Positions 1 to 8,386 of a DNA stretch of 40,076 nucleotides are shown piece after piece. Below the pieces are notes generated by a model. The model had not been told where the DNA came from and searched no databases. It saw nothing but the letters and a program-made list of their open reading frames with translations. This DNA is from Chromobacterium aquaticum. Lineage in GTDB: Bacteria > Pseudomonadota > Gammaproteobacteria > Burkholderiales > Chromobacteriaceae. Position numbers and translations under genes: made by a program. The stretch covers positions 1 through 40,076 of the forward strand of contig NZ_JAJOHW010000044.1 in the NCBI RefSeq assembly GCF_021129195.1, written 5' to 3'. The number at the start of each line of letters is the position of its first letter. Positions within the stretch are counted from its first letter, which is position 1.

Positions 1-2578
1 GGCCCAGCGCCGCCGGCGGCAGCAGGCCGGCGGCGGCGACGCGCTCGCGCACCGGCGCTTGCGGACGACGGTGCAGCATCGCTTCCACCAATTGCGCGCG
101 CACCGCGCGGCTGGCGTCGCCATCCAGCGCAAACGGCTCGCGCACCGGCAATTCATCTTCGCCGCCAAACAGCCGTATCGCCAGCCGGTCCGCCAGCCAG
201 GCGCGCACCGGGTTGCGCCAGAAGCGGATGAAATCATGCAGATTGACCACCCCGCTGAACGCCGCCGACGGCAGCTCACCGGCGAAGGGGCGCGGCGCGG
301 TCAAGGGCTGAGCCAGCGCGGCGGCGAAAGTGGGCTCGAAACTGGCCAGCCGCGGGTCCACGCCATCGTAAGCGGCGGGCGAGAACGGCTGCAGCGGATG
401 GCGCACCGTCAGTTCCCGCGCCAGATCCTGCCCGCACATGGAGGAGAAACAATCCAGCAGTTCGGCGATCAGCGGCGACGGCGGCAGCGGCTCGCCGCTG
501 CGGGCGGACTGGCCGACATAGGACAGATACAGTTTTTCCCGCGCCGACAGAATCGCTTCCAGGAATAGATAACGGTCGTCGAAACGGCGCGAACGATCGC
601 CGCGGCGCGGATGGCGCGCCACCAGGTCGAAGCTGACCGGGCGCTCGTCGCGCGGATAGGCCCCGTCGTTCATGCCGATCAGGCACAGCACCCGGAAAGG
701 GATGGAACGCATCGGCACCATCGCGCAGAAGGTAACGCCGCCGGAGAGAAAGCCCAGCGGCGAGGACTGGGTCAGCTTGCGCTTCAGCCAATCGCGCACC
801 ACCGGCAGGCCCAGCGCCTGGTCGAAACCGGCCAGCTCAGTGTCCGTCGCCAGTTCCGCCAAGGCCGCGCGCAGTGTCTCCAACGCGTTCTCCTCGTCGG
901 CGTCGGCGTCGAACAGGCGCTCGCAAGCTTGCTGCAAGCGCTCCGCCCACTGCGCCGGGCTCGCCGGCCGCGCCCATTCCTCGGCCACGCGCTCCAGCTC
1001 GCGATAGCAGGCGGAGAAGCGTCCCAGCGCCTCCGCCAGCTGGCCCTGGGCGCTGCCATGCGGCAGCAAGCCGGCGAACAGGCCGCTGTCGTCGCCGGCC
1101 AGCGCCGGCGGCAGCACCGCGCCCAGCAACAGCCGGTCCAGGCCCCAGCGCCAAGTAAACAACGGATCGGCCGGCAGGCCCAGCGCCGCCTTGTGCGCGG
1201 CGTCGCGCCCCCAGCGGATGCCGGATTCCCGCACCCATTGCTGGATGAAGGGCACGTCGGCGTCGCCCAGGCCGAAACGGCGCAGCAAGGCCGGCGCATC
1301 CAGCAGCGCCAGCACCTGGTCGGCGGCGAAACGGGAGTCCGCCAGATCCAGCAGCGCGGCATAACTGGCCAGCAACGGTTCCTCGCGCACGATGCGGCGG
1401 TCGGCGATGCTGTAGGGGATGTCCGGCGCGGCATCCTCATGCGCGCGGGCGCCGAACACGGCGTCGATATAGGGCGCGTAACTATTGATGTCCGGGGTCA
1501 GCACCGCCACGTCGGCGGGATTCAGGCCCGGCTCGTCGCGGAACATCGCCAGCAGCCGGTCCTTCAGTATCTCAAGCTCGCGCATCGGACCATGGGCCGC
1601 GTGGATCTGCACCGAGTCGTCGCCGGGCGCCAGCGGCCGCGGCGCGTCCTTGGGATCGTTCAACTGCAGGATGTCGCGCTGCAGCCGCGCCAGCAGGCTG
1701 TCTCCGTTCGGCGCGGCGAACAGCGGCCGCGCGTCCAGTTCGCTGTCCTCCGCGATCAGTTCGAAGAAGTCGCGGCCCTGCTTGCCCAGCGAGGCCAGCA
1801 AGGGATGGCCCTCGGTGGCGAACAGATCCCCCTTCTGCTGCAGCTTGAGCTTGCGACGCGCATCGACGATGTCGCCCCAGTACGCTTCGCAGGGGTTGAG
1901 GGTGAACAGGCAGACATCGGTGAGCTGGGCCAGGCGCTTGACCAGGGCCAGATACATCGGCGCCAGGCTGGCGATGCCGAACAGCGTCACCCGTTCCGGC
2001 AGATGCTCGGACGTGAGTTCGGCGAAGAACTCGTCCAGCATGCGCACGCGGTGGCGGCTGGGATCGGTGGCAGCCAAACGGCGCCACAGCGCGGCCTGCC
2101 AGGCTTCATCATCGCCCAGGCCCAGCAGTTGGCCCGCCTCCCAGGCGCGGATCCAGTCCGGCCGGAACACCAGGTATTGGTCAAAGATGTCCGCCACCTT
2201 GCCGGCCAGCTCGAAGCAGGCCGCCTCGCCGCCTTCCAGATAGCGCAACAAGGCGAGAAAAGGCTCGCCCTGCAAGGTCGGCAGCAGTTCCATCAGCCGC
2301 CAGCTCAGCACTTCCGGCGCGAACGAGGATTTGCGCGGCAATTCCGGCATTACCCGCTGCATCAGCCGCCAGGCGAAAGCGGCCGGCAGCACAAAGTCCA
2401 GATTGGCGGCGACGCCATTGCTGCGCGCCAGATCCAACGTGATCCAACGCCCCATGCCGCGACTTTGCACGATCACGGTTTCCGGCGCGAACGGGTCGGA
2501 CAACGGCAGGCTCTGGCTCATGCCGCAAAACAACTGACCCAGTTGCTCCAAGCGGTTGGACTGGTAAAGAAGCAGCAT
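1..2578 (-). CDS. recC: Exodeoxyribonuclease V subunit RecC (5' part, runs off the left edge)
   Basis: The minus strand stays open from an ATG at 2578 to the left edge, giving about 859 residues with no stop. The N-terminus (MLLLYQSNRLEQLGQLF) and the long helicase-like body match RecC. RecC recognises Chi and splits the duplex within RecBCD, the enzyme that repairs double-strand breaks and degrades foreign linear DNA. Usual length is about 1,050-1,150 residues, so the last 200-300 residues lie outside the window. Many apparent reading frames on the opposite strand here are shadows of the GC-rich codon use. The gene is divergent from the minor pilin operon, with about 210 bp between the two starts. 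The family call is from protein recognition; partners recB and recD are not in view. Confidence 0.9.
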   Translation of the reverse strand, partial: MLLLYQSNRLEQLGQLFCGMSQSLPLSDPFAPETVIVQSRGMGRWITLDLARSNGVAANLDFVLPAAFAWRLMQRVMPELPRKSSFAPEVLSWRLMELLPTLQGEPFLALLRYLEGGEAACFELAGKVADIFDQYLVFRPDWIRAWEAGQLLGLGDDEAWQAALWRRLAATDPSRHRVRMLDEFFAELTSEHLPERVTLFGIASLAPMYLALVKRLAQLTDVCLFTLNPCEAYWGDIVDARRKLKLQQKGDLFATEGHPLLASLGKQGRDFFELIAEDSELDARPLFAAPNGDSLLARLQRDILQLNDPKDAPRPLAPGDDSVQIHAAHGPMRELEILKDRLLAMFRDEPGLNPADVAVLTPDINSYAPYIDAVFGARAHEDAAPDIPYSIADRRIVREEPLLASYAALLDLADSRFAADQVLALLDAPALLRRFGLGDADVPFIQQWVRESGIRWGRDAAHKAALGLPADPLFTWRWGLDRLLLGAVLPPALAGDDSGLFAGLLPHGSAQGQLAEALGRFSACYRELERVAEEWARPASPAQWAERLQQACERLFDADADEENALETLRAALAELATDTELAGFDQALGLPVVRDWLKRKLTQSSPLGFLSGGVTFCAMVPMRSIPFRVLCLIGMNDGAYPRDERPVSFDLVARHPRRGDRSRRFDDRYLFLEAILSAREKLYLSYVGQSARSGEPLPPSPLIAELLDCFSSMCGQDLARELTVRHPLQPFSPAAYDGVDPRLASFEPTFAAALAQPLTAPRPFAGELPSAAFSGVVNLHDFIRFWRNPVRAWLADRLAIRLFGGEDELPVREPFALDGDASRAVRAQLVEAMLHRRPQAPVRERVAAAGLLPPAALG

Positions 2579-2720
2579 GCGAAAAATCGGTGGTGGTGAA
2601 ATCAGCCCAAGTGTAGCATCCGTGGCCGGCCGGCGGCGGCCAACGCCGCGTGGCAGATCCTGCCGCGTCAAGCCGGTGGCCGCGCCGCTTTGTTTCTTCG
2701 CCAGGAATACTAATGGCATA

Positions 2721-2763
2721 TTGATGCCAATCAATACCAATATAAATCCAATAACGCTAAAAT
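2721..2763 (+). promoter_or_regulatory. FNR/ANR-type box plus -10 element upstream of the minor pilin operon
   Basis: TTGAT-GCCA-ATCAA at 2721-2734 is a perfect match to the FNR/ANR consensus TTGAT-N4-ATCAA. A good -10 hexamer, TAAAAT, lies at 2758-2763, placing the transcription start near 2769-2770. The box centre (2727.5) then falls at about -42, the class II activator position. This predicts that the operon is switched on under low oxygen. The geometry also argues against the upstream ATG at 2764 as the start of the first gene, because that ATG would precede the transcript. Confidence 0.75.
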
Positions 2764-2790
2764 ATGACATTTACCTGTCAAGGCTTTGTC

Positions 2791-3222
2791 GTGAGCTCAC
2801 CCGCCCGGCCGCAACGCCAATCCGGCTTCACCCTGATCGAGATGATGGTGGTGGCCGCCATCGTCGGCATCCTGCTCTTGGTGGCAGTGCCCTCCTACCA
2901 ACGCCATGTGCAGGCGGCCAAGGCCAATACCGCCAAAAGCGACCTGATGGCGCTGAGCCTGGCGCTGGAAAACCACAAACTGCTGCATCTGAGCTATCCC
3001 GCCGCCAGCGCCGACAACGCCAGCGCCATCCGCTCCGCGCTGGGCAATGCCAGCTGGCAGCCGGCGCAAGCGGAATTCAGCTACCGCTACCAGCCGCAGG
3101 GCGCGTCCTTCCTGCTCACCGCCAGCGGCGTCAGCGCCCAGCTGTCCGGTTGCGTGCTGCAGCTCAACGGCGCCGACCACAGCGCCAATACCAGCAGCGC
3201 CGCATGTCAAACCCAATGGTGA
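2791..3222 (+). CDS. PilE-like type IV (pseudo)pilin
   Basis: A 143-residue class III-signal prepilin. A short basic leader ends in glycine and is followed by FTLIEMMVVAAIVGILLLVA, the hallmark prepilin peptidase site (G|F, Glu at +5) and hydrophobic helix. Two C-terminal cysteines (in CVLQLNG and AACQTQW) could form the D-region disulfide. I chose the GTG at 2791, which gives a 12-residue leader and has an AAGG about 7 bases upstream. An ATG at 2764 is in frame but lies before the predicted transcription start. It is the first gene of a tightly packed operon with FimT-, PilV-, PilW- and PilX-like genes, the set that primes type IV pilus assembly in the inner membrane. Major pilins usually lie elsewhere, so a minor pilin role is inferred. 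Confidence 0.8.
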   Translation: MSSPARPQRQSGFTLIEMMVVAAIVGILLLVAVPSYQRHVQAAKANTAKSDLMALSLALENHKLLHLSYPAASADNASAIRSALGNASWQPAQAEFSYRYQPQGASFLLTASGVSAQLSGCVLQLNGADHSANTSSAACQTQW

Positions 3223-3719
3223 GCCCACCGCGTCGCCAAAGCGGACTGACGCTGATGGAACTGTGCGCGGCCCTGGCCCTGATCGCCCTGCTGGCCCTGC
3301 TCAGCGTGCCGCTGGCCCAGGGCTGGAGCGACGCGCACAAGCTGGCGCTGGGCCGCAGCCAACTGGCCCGCGCCTATGCCCAGACCCAGGCCGCGGCGCT
3401 GAGCAATCCGCAAGCGGCCCCGCCGGAACAAGCCGCCGCGGTGCTGATGGCCAGCGCGGAAGGCCAGCTGTGCGTGTTCGCCGGCACGCCGGCCAGCGGC
3501 ACTCAGGGCGCGCACTGCCAGGGCGCCGCCATCTGGCGCGGCGTCACGCCGCGGCCGGTGACGCTGGCCAAGCACTGCCAGGCCGCGCCCGCCGCGCAAT
3601 GCCTGGCGCTGGACAACCGGGGCCAGCCGCTACCGATCCAGGCGGCCGGTGTCGATTGCGGCACGCGGCTCGCGTATTGCATTCGCGGCACCCAACAGGA
3701 GCTCAGCGGTGACTTATAA
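3216..3719 (+). CDS. FimT/GspH-like minor pilin
   Basis: About 167 residues. The leader (MVSPPRRQSG) precedes LTLMELCAALALIALLALLS, a prepilin cleavage site with Glu at +5 and a hydrophobic helix. The remainder (single-turn globular domain with several cysteines, ending CIRGTQQELSGDL) fits the FimT/GspH group, minor pilins that help initiate pilus assembly and in some species bind DNA. The ATG at 3216 overlaps the preceding gene's stop codon, which suggests translational coupling. An ATG at 3204 is also in frame and would lengthen the leader by four residues; no clear ribosome binding site separates the two. A DNA-binding role is possible but cannot be read from the sequence. Confidence 0.72.
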   Translation: MVSPPRRQSGLTLMELCAALALIALLALLSVPLAQGWSDAHKLALGRSQLARAYAQTQAAALSNPQAAPPEQAAAVLMASAEGQLCVFAGTPASGTQGAHCQGAAIWRGVTPRPVTLAKHCQAAPAAQCLALDNRGQPLPIQAAGVDCGTRLAYCIRGTQQELSGDL

Positions 3720-4098
3720 GGCTCAAACCGGCATCAGCCTGCTGGAAAGCCTGATCGCCATGCTGCTGCTGATGCTGACCGGCCTCGGCATCGTCTTCGT
3801 CAACGCGCGCAGCCTGGGCAGCCAACAACAGCTGCAACAACATGCGCTGGCCTTGAGCAAGGCGCGGGAGCAGTTGCAGCAAGGCACGCTGCCCTGCGAC
3901 AGCGCCGGCGACTGGCAACTGGCCAGCGGCGTCGCCGCCACTGCCCGTCTGAACTGCAACACCGTGCCAGCGGTGACGCTGCGCGGGCAGCCGCAGAACG
4001 GCGGCGCCGAGATCGCCGCCAACGCCAGGCTGCGCGGCCAGACCCTGAGCGTGCGCGATGCGGCCTCCGCCCCTCTCTCCCTGAGCAATCATGAATAA
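3709..4098 (+). CDS. pilV: PilV-like minor pilin
   Basis: A 129-residue prepilin-like protein. GTG at 3709 is the likely start: an AGGAG lies at about 3697-3701, seven bases away, and the frame gives a very short leader (VTYKAQTG) before ISLLESLIAMLLLMLTGLG. The Glu at +5 and the hydrophobic stretch are typical, and the SLLESLIAML signature is that of the PilV/PilI group. It overlaps the end of the preceding gene by 11 bases and the start of the next by 8, so the whole set is a coupled operon. Role: minor pilin of the type IV pilus tip or priming complex (inference from family and position). Confidence 0.75.
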   Translation: MTYKAQTGISLLESLIAMLLLMLTGLGIVFVNARSLGSQQQLQQHALALSKAREQLQQGTLPCDSAGDWQLASGVAATARLNCNTVPAVTLRGQPQNGGAEIAANARLRGQTLSVRDAASAPLSLSNHE

Positions 4099-4783
4099 GC
4101 GCGCCGCCGGTTTCACTCTGCTGGAGCTGCTGATCGGCATGCTGCTGGCCTTGATCACCACGCTGGCGATGCTGACGCTGTATCGCCAGACCGCGCGCAG
4201 CCTGTTCCATCCGGAGCAAGGCAGCGCCAGCCTGGCGCAGCAGGACGGCCAACTGATGGCGGCCTTGCTCAGCGTGCAGCAGCAGGCACAGGAAGCCGGC
4301 TTCGGCGCCGCCGGCGGCCGTGGACAAAACCTGCAGCTGCTGTCGCTCAGCGATTTGCGCGTGGACGCCGACGGCACGATCACCGCGCTCAGCATCGCGC
4401 CGGCCGCCTCCGGCACCGCCAATGCGGCGGCATGGCGCTACCGTCCCAGCCTGGACGCCAATGCTTACGCCTGCCGCGGCGTGGCCAGCCTGGGCGCGGC
4501 CGGCCAGGCCAGCACGCTCTACCTGCTGCAGGCCGACGCCTGCGCCAATCTGGACGACACGCTGGCGCAAGCGTCGCAGTGGCGCGCGCGCGCCTTGAGT
4601 AGCCCGCTGCCGGCGCGGCGCCGGCTCAGCCTGGAACTGCGGCTGACCCAATCCTGCTGGCCCTACGCCGCCGCCACGGCCAGCCAGACCTATCCCCTGC
4701 TGCTGCTCAATTACCGCGACACGCAACGGGACGAAATCCGCAGCTTCGCCAGTTGCCTGACCAATCTGGCGGACCCGACATGA
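4091..4783 (+). CDS. pilW: PilW-like minor pilin
   Basis: A 230-residue protein. The leader MNKRAAG is followed by FTLLELLIGMLLALITTLAM, giving a clear prepilin peptidase site with Glu at +5. Length and the QDGQLMAALLSVQQQAQEAGFG segment fit the PilW/PilJ family, which stabilises type IV pili. The C-terminal part carries several cysteines (YACRG, DACAN, QSCWP, ASCLTN). The stop codon TGA overlaps the next gene's ATG in an ATGA arrangement. It is the fourth gene of the FNR-box operon. Confidence 0.78.
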   Translation: MNKRAAGFTLLELLIGMLLALITTLAMLTLYRQTARSLFHPEQGSASLAQQDGQLMAALLSVQQQAQEAGFGAAGGRGQNLQLLSLSDLRVDADGTITALSIAPAASGTANAAAWRYRPSLDANAYACRGVASLGAAGQASTLYLLQADACANLDDTLAQASQWRARALSSPLPARRRLSLELRLTQSCWPYAAATASQTYPLLLLNYRDTQRDEIRSFASCLTNLADPT

Positions 4784-6777
4784 AGCCTACCTCCCTCCCG
4801 CGCCGCCAGCGCGGCGTCGCCGCGGTGCTGATGGTGCTGCTCACCGGCATGGCCCTGACCGCGCTGGCGCTGGGCGGCATGCACCATCTGCGCGGCCAGC
4901 AGGAACTGACCCGCTCGCTGCGCGGCAATAGCGAGGCGCAGTGGCGCGCCTGGACCGGCGTGGAGCTGGTGCGGCAATACTTGTCGGCGCTGACGCCACA
5001 GCAGATCGACGCGCTGGAGCACGACGGCGCCGAGCTCAACCTGGACCGCGCCAGCTTGCCGGTGGCAAGCCGCGCGCTGGCCGACGCGCTCCGGATCAAA
5101 CTGCTGCCGGCCCCGCGCGCCGCCGGCGCCGTGGTCAAAGACGATAAGGTTTCCGCGTGGATCACCGCGCGCAGCGACGACGCCAGTGTCACGCTGGAAG
5201 TGGTCTATCAACTGGGCGGCGCGCCCGTACCCCCCAGCGCCAACGCGGCGGCGCAGATCCGCGGCGGCCTGTCCACCAGCGGCAATATCCGCGTCACCGG
5301 CGCCAAGGACGCGTTATTGCAAGTGGAAGGCGCGGTGGACACCAGCGGCAGCCTGATCGGCGTCAGCGCGATCCAGGCCACCGGCGACATCCTGTTCCAG
5401 GGCAACCCGGCGCGCGAAGACGGTCAGGCCCCGCTCAGCCTGTGGAGCAATGGCGACATCCGCGTCAACAGCGGTCAGTTCCTGACGTTGAAAGCGCGCG
5501 GCAACATCACCATGGGCAGCGGCAGCGATGTGGAAACCGCCGCCGCCAATGGCGCGGTCAGCAGCAGCGGTGAGCGGGTGGGCCGGTTGGCCGCCATCGG
5601 CGATGTAACCCTGGCCGCCAACGTCGCCATTTCCGCGCAATTACTGAGCCAGGGCGATGTGCGCACCAGCAGCAGCAACCGCCTGAACGCGCTGCGCGCC
5701 CAGGGCCAGCTCGACAGCCGCGGCAACGCCAATATCGACGACGGTATCATCGGCGGCGCCTTCAGCCACAACGGCGCGCAGATTTTCGACGCCACCGGCC
5801 AACCGCGCCAACTGCCGCCGGGCACGGTGCGGGTGCGTCACCAGGCCGGGCTGAAAGTGCCGCTGGAGCCGGTGCCGGAATTCCGCCTCGGCGCCACCCG
5901 CATCAACGCCAACGATTACCGAGACGCGGCCAATCTCATCATTTACTGGGACCCGGCCGACCGCTCCGCCGACACGCTGCAGCGCATCCGGATCAGGCTG
6001 CAGCATATGGCCGGCGTGCCGGACGGCGCGGTCTACCGGCTGGGCCGGCAGCGCGCCGATGACTGGCAGCGCAACGATCTGTGTCCGGCGCTGCAGCCGG
6101 ATGGCAAGCGCTGCGCGCCGGTCTCCGGCCAGCCGGTCTTGCGCCTGTGCGAAAGCGACGCGGAAAGCTGTCTGGGTGGCAGCAATGCGCAACAGTGGCT
6201 GCTGAAACTCAAGCCGCCGCAGGGCATGCTGCCCGGCGTGGTGCTGTTCGAAGGCAATCTGTCCCTGTACGGCAGGCTGGACAACGCCATCCTCGCCACC
6301 GGCCATATCGAAACCAGCAGCAATGTCGAACTGTGGAGCCTGCGCCAGGCCGGTGCGGCGCGTGTGTGCCGCAGTCCGGACTTTCCGGACGCCTACCCGC
6401 TGAACCACTGCAGCGTGGACCGCAATGCGTTGCGCGAATCGCCGCTGCTGGGGATCGCGCTGCTGGCCGGCGGCTACGACGCGGCCCAGGCCTTCAGCGG
6501 CGGCAAGATCAAGCTGGGCGCCAGCAATCGCATCCATGGCGCGGTGCTGGCCGGCGACACCCTGGACACCGCCGGCAGCACCCATATCTTCGGACCGGTC
6601 AGCGCCGCGCTGCAAAGCCGGCCGCCCGGCAGTCCACCACCCTCTCGGCCGCTGAACAGCCTGGGCGCGGAAACCGTGATCGACATCAGCGGTCAGAACG
6701 GTTTGCCGGGCGAAGGCGGCGGCACGCCGAACCCGCAAGCGGGCGCGGCGCGGGTATTATGGGCACGCTACCGTTAA
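4780..6777 (+). CDS. pilX: PilX-like pilus assembly protein with a very large extra C-terminal domain
   Basis: 665 residues from the ATG at 4780. The N-terminus is PilX-like: a basic leader RRQRG, then VAAVLMVLLTGMALTALALG without the +5 Glu, then a long amphipathic helix. PilX/PilK proteins are usually 150-200 residues, so roughly 450 residues are additional. From about residue 165 there is a series of short repeats of the kind GDI-, GNIRV-, GDVTLAAN-, GHIETSS-, with Gly-Asp/Asn turns followed by beta-strand pattern. This resembles a right-handed beta-helix or bactofilin-like fold. A cysteine-containing insert lies at about 430-470 and a Pro-rich stretch near 618. The extension may project from the pilus tip as an adhesin or receptor, or be a structural cap; this is inference. 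No pilY1 follows in the operon. Confidence 0.7.
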   Translation: MKPTSLPRRQRGVAAVLMVLLTGMALTALALGGMHHLRGQQELTRSLRGNSEAQWRAWTGVELVRQYLSALTPQQIDALEHDGAELNLDRASLPVASRALADALRIKLLPAPRAAGAVVKDDKVSAWITARSDDASVTLEVVYQLGGAPVPPSANAAAQIRGGLSTSGNIRVTGAKDALLQVEGAVDTSGSLIGVSAIQATGDILFQGNPAREDGQAPLSLWSNGDIRVNSGQFLTLKARGNITMGSGSDVETAAANGAVSSSGERVGRLAAIGDVTLAANVAISAQLLSQGDVRTSSSNRLNALRAQGQLDSRGNANIDDGIIGGAFSHNGAQIFDATGQPRQLPPGTVRVRHQAGLKVPLEPVPEFRLGATRINANDYRDAANLIIYWDPADRSADTLQRIRIRLQHMAGVPDGAVYRLGRQRADDWQRNDLCPALQPDGKRCAPVSGQPVLRLCESDAESCLGGSNAQQWLLKLKPPQGMLPGVVLFEGNLSLYGRLDNAILATGHIETSSNVELWSLRQAGAARVCRSPDFPDAYPLNHCSVDRNALRESPLLGIALLAGGYDAAQAFSGGKIKLGASNRIHGAVLAGDTLDTAGSTHIFGPVSAALQSRPPGSPPPSRPLNSLGAETVIDISGQNGLPGEGGGTPNPQAGAARVLWARYR

Positions 6778-6808
6778 GCGCCGTCCAACCAATTAACTTG
6801 GGATACCC

Positions 6809-7195
6809 ATGTACCCTTACCTGATCGTCAAACACGCCCATATGGGTTTCGCCTATCTGTCGATTCTGCTGTTCGCCGCGCGCGGCGGCCTGATGCTGAG
6901 CGGCAAACAGCACATCCTGGCGCTGAAGCCGCTGCGCATCCTGCCGCACGTGATCGACACCCTGCTGCTGGGCTGTGCCATCGCGCTGGTGGTGATGGGC
7001 GGCTGGCCGGTTCTGCAAAGTCCCTGGCTGCTGGCCAAGCTCGCCGGCCTGGTGCTGTACATCGTGCTCGGCACCATCGCGCTGCGCCGCGGCAAAACCA
7101 AGCAGACCCGCTTGATCGCCTTCATCTGCGCGCTGGCGACGGTGCTCTACATCCTGCTGGTGGCCAAGACCAAGATGGTGGTGCCGTTCTTCTAG
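6809..7195 (+). CDS. SirB2-family inner-membrane protein
   Basis: A 128-residue, very hydrophobic protein with four predicted membrane helices (about residues 12-30, 47-65, 73-91 and 101-120). The N-terminal YLIVKHAHMGFAYLSILLF with its conserved histidine and the RILPHVIDTLLL segment are characteristic of SirB2. Despite the historical name (invasion gene expression up-regulator), its biochemical role is not settled. It starts 31 bases after the PilX-like gene's stop and is followed by a terminator hairpin at 7284, so it may be read from the pilin operon or its own weak promoter. No FNR box precedes it. Confidence 0.8.
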   Translation: MYPYLIVKHAHMGFAYLSILLFAARGGLMLSGKQHILALKPLRILPHVIDTLLLGCAIALVVMGGWPVLQSPWLLAKLAGLVLYIVLGTIALRRGKTKQTRLIAFICALATVLYILLVAKTKMVVPFF

Positions 7196-7283
7196 CAAGC
7201 CGGCTACGATCAAGCGTGTGTCGCGAGGCGCAACGCCCCAGCTCGCAAACAAACGCCGAGCCCTCCGCCCGCGCTTGACCCAG

Positions 7284-7316
7284 AACAAGGCCCCGCGACG
7301 CGGGGCTTGTTATTGT
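7284..7316. terminator. Rho-independent terminator hairpin
   Basis: The inverted repeat ACAAGGCCCCGC / GCGGGGCTTGT, with a GAC loop and one bulged G, is followed by a T-rich stretch (TTGTTATTG). It lies between the SirB2-like gene and ubiU, and most likely ends the pilin-sirB2 transcript. Confidence 0.75.
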
Positions 7317-7344
7317 CGGCGGGTTTTGAACCGGACCGACCAAG

Positions 7345-8361
7345 ATGGCTCTGCACACATCCCTGCCCGAGCTGGTCTGCCCCGCAGGCAGCCTGCCGGC
7401 GCTGAAGGCCGCGGTGGATAACGGTGCCGACACCGTTTATCTGGGCCTGAAAAACCAGACCAACGCCCGCAATTTCGCCGGGCTGAACTTCGACGACGCC
7501 AGCGCGCGCGAAGGCATCGCCTATGCGCATCGCCACAACCGCAAAGTGCTGCTGGCGATCAACACCTTCGCCCAGGGCGGCGACTCCAGCCGCTGGCGCG
7601 CGGCGGTGGACCAGGGCGCGGCGCTGGGCGCCGACGCGCTGATCCTGGCCGATCTGGGCCTGATGGCCTACGCCGCCGAACGCCATCCGCAGCTGCGCCT
7701 GCACATGTCGGTGCAAAGCTCGGCCACCAATTACGAAGCCATCAATCTGGCGCGCGACATGTTCGGCATCCGCCGCGCGGTGTTGCCGCGGGTGCTGACG
7801 CTGGACCAGGTTCGCCATGTGATCGAGCACACCGATGTCGAGATCGAAGTATTCGGCTTCGGCAGCCTGTGCGTGATGGTGGAAGGCCGCTGCCAGCTGT
7901 CCAGCTATGCCACCGGCGAATCGCCGAATACCCACGGCGTGTGCTCGCCAGCCAAATTCGTGCGCTGGGAGCCCGGTGAGCGGTGCATGAACGCCCGCCT
8001 CAACGACATCCTGATCGATAGCTACCGCGACGACGAGCCCGCCGGCTATCCGACGCTGTGCAAGGGCCGTTTCGAAGTGCGAGACGAAACCTATTACGCG
8101 CTGGAAGAACCCACCAGCCTCAATGTGCTGGACATGCTGCCGCAGATCATCGCCAGCGGCGTGGCCGCGATCAAGGTGGAAGGCCGCCAGCGCAGCCCGG
8201 CCTATGTGGCCCAGGTGACGCGCGCGCTGCGCGAAGCGCTGGACGCCGCCGGCCGCGACGGCGCGCGCTTCCAGTCGCGCCCGGCCTGGCACCAGGCGCT
8301 GGACAAGGTGTCGGAAGGGCAACAGCAAACGCTGGGCGCCTACAACCGGCCATGGAAATGA
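7345..8361 (+). CDS. ubiU: O2-independent ubiquinone hydroxylation protein UbiU (U32 peptidase family)
   Basis: 338 residues, U32 family. The sequence opens with LPELVCPAGSLPALKAAVD, typical of UbiU (YhbU). Four cysteines, C176, C183, C200 and C239, match with a constant offset of seven the residues reported to bind the [4Fe-4S] cluster in E. coli UbiU (C169, C176, C193, C232). With UbiV it forms a heterodimer that hydroxylates ubiquinone precursors without oxygen, using prephenate as the oxygen donor. ubiV begins 25 bases downstream and ubiT overlaps ubiV, so the three form one operon. No FNR-type box was seen in the 150 bp upstream, so oxygen control, if any, is not visible here. Confidence 0.93.
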   Translation: MALHTSLPELVCPAGSLPALKAAVDNGADTVYLGLKNQTNARNFAGLNFDDASAREGIAYAHRHNRKVLLAINTFAQGGDSSRWRAAVDQGAALGADALILADLGLMAYAAERHPQLRLHMSVQSSATNYEAINLARDMFGIRRAVLPRVLTLDQVRHVIEHTDVEIEVFGFGSLCVMVEGRCQLSSYATGESPNTHGVCSPAKFVRWEPGERCMNARLNDILIDSYRDDEPAGYPTLCKGRFEVRDETYYALEEPTSLNVLDMLPQIIASGVAAIKVEGRQRSPAYVAQVTRALREALDAAGRDGARFQSRPAWHQALDKVSEGQQQTLGAYNRPWK

Positions 8362-8386
8362 ACGCCGCCCGCGCAGAAAGCCGCCT

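Noticed and set aside
59-2599. Long plus-strand open frames opposite recC (e.g. 662 residues at 611-2599)
   Set aside because: They mirror the recC frame in GC-rich DNA, are rich in Gln/Arg/Ala without domains, and the minus strand gives a clear RecC protein.
2764-2790. ATG 2764 as the start of the first pilin
   Set aside because: It lies before the transcription start predicted from the FNR box and -10 element and gives an over-long leader; GTG 2791 fits better.
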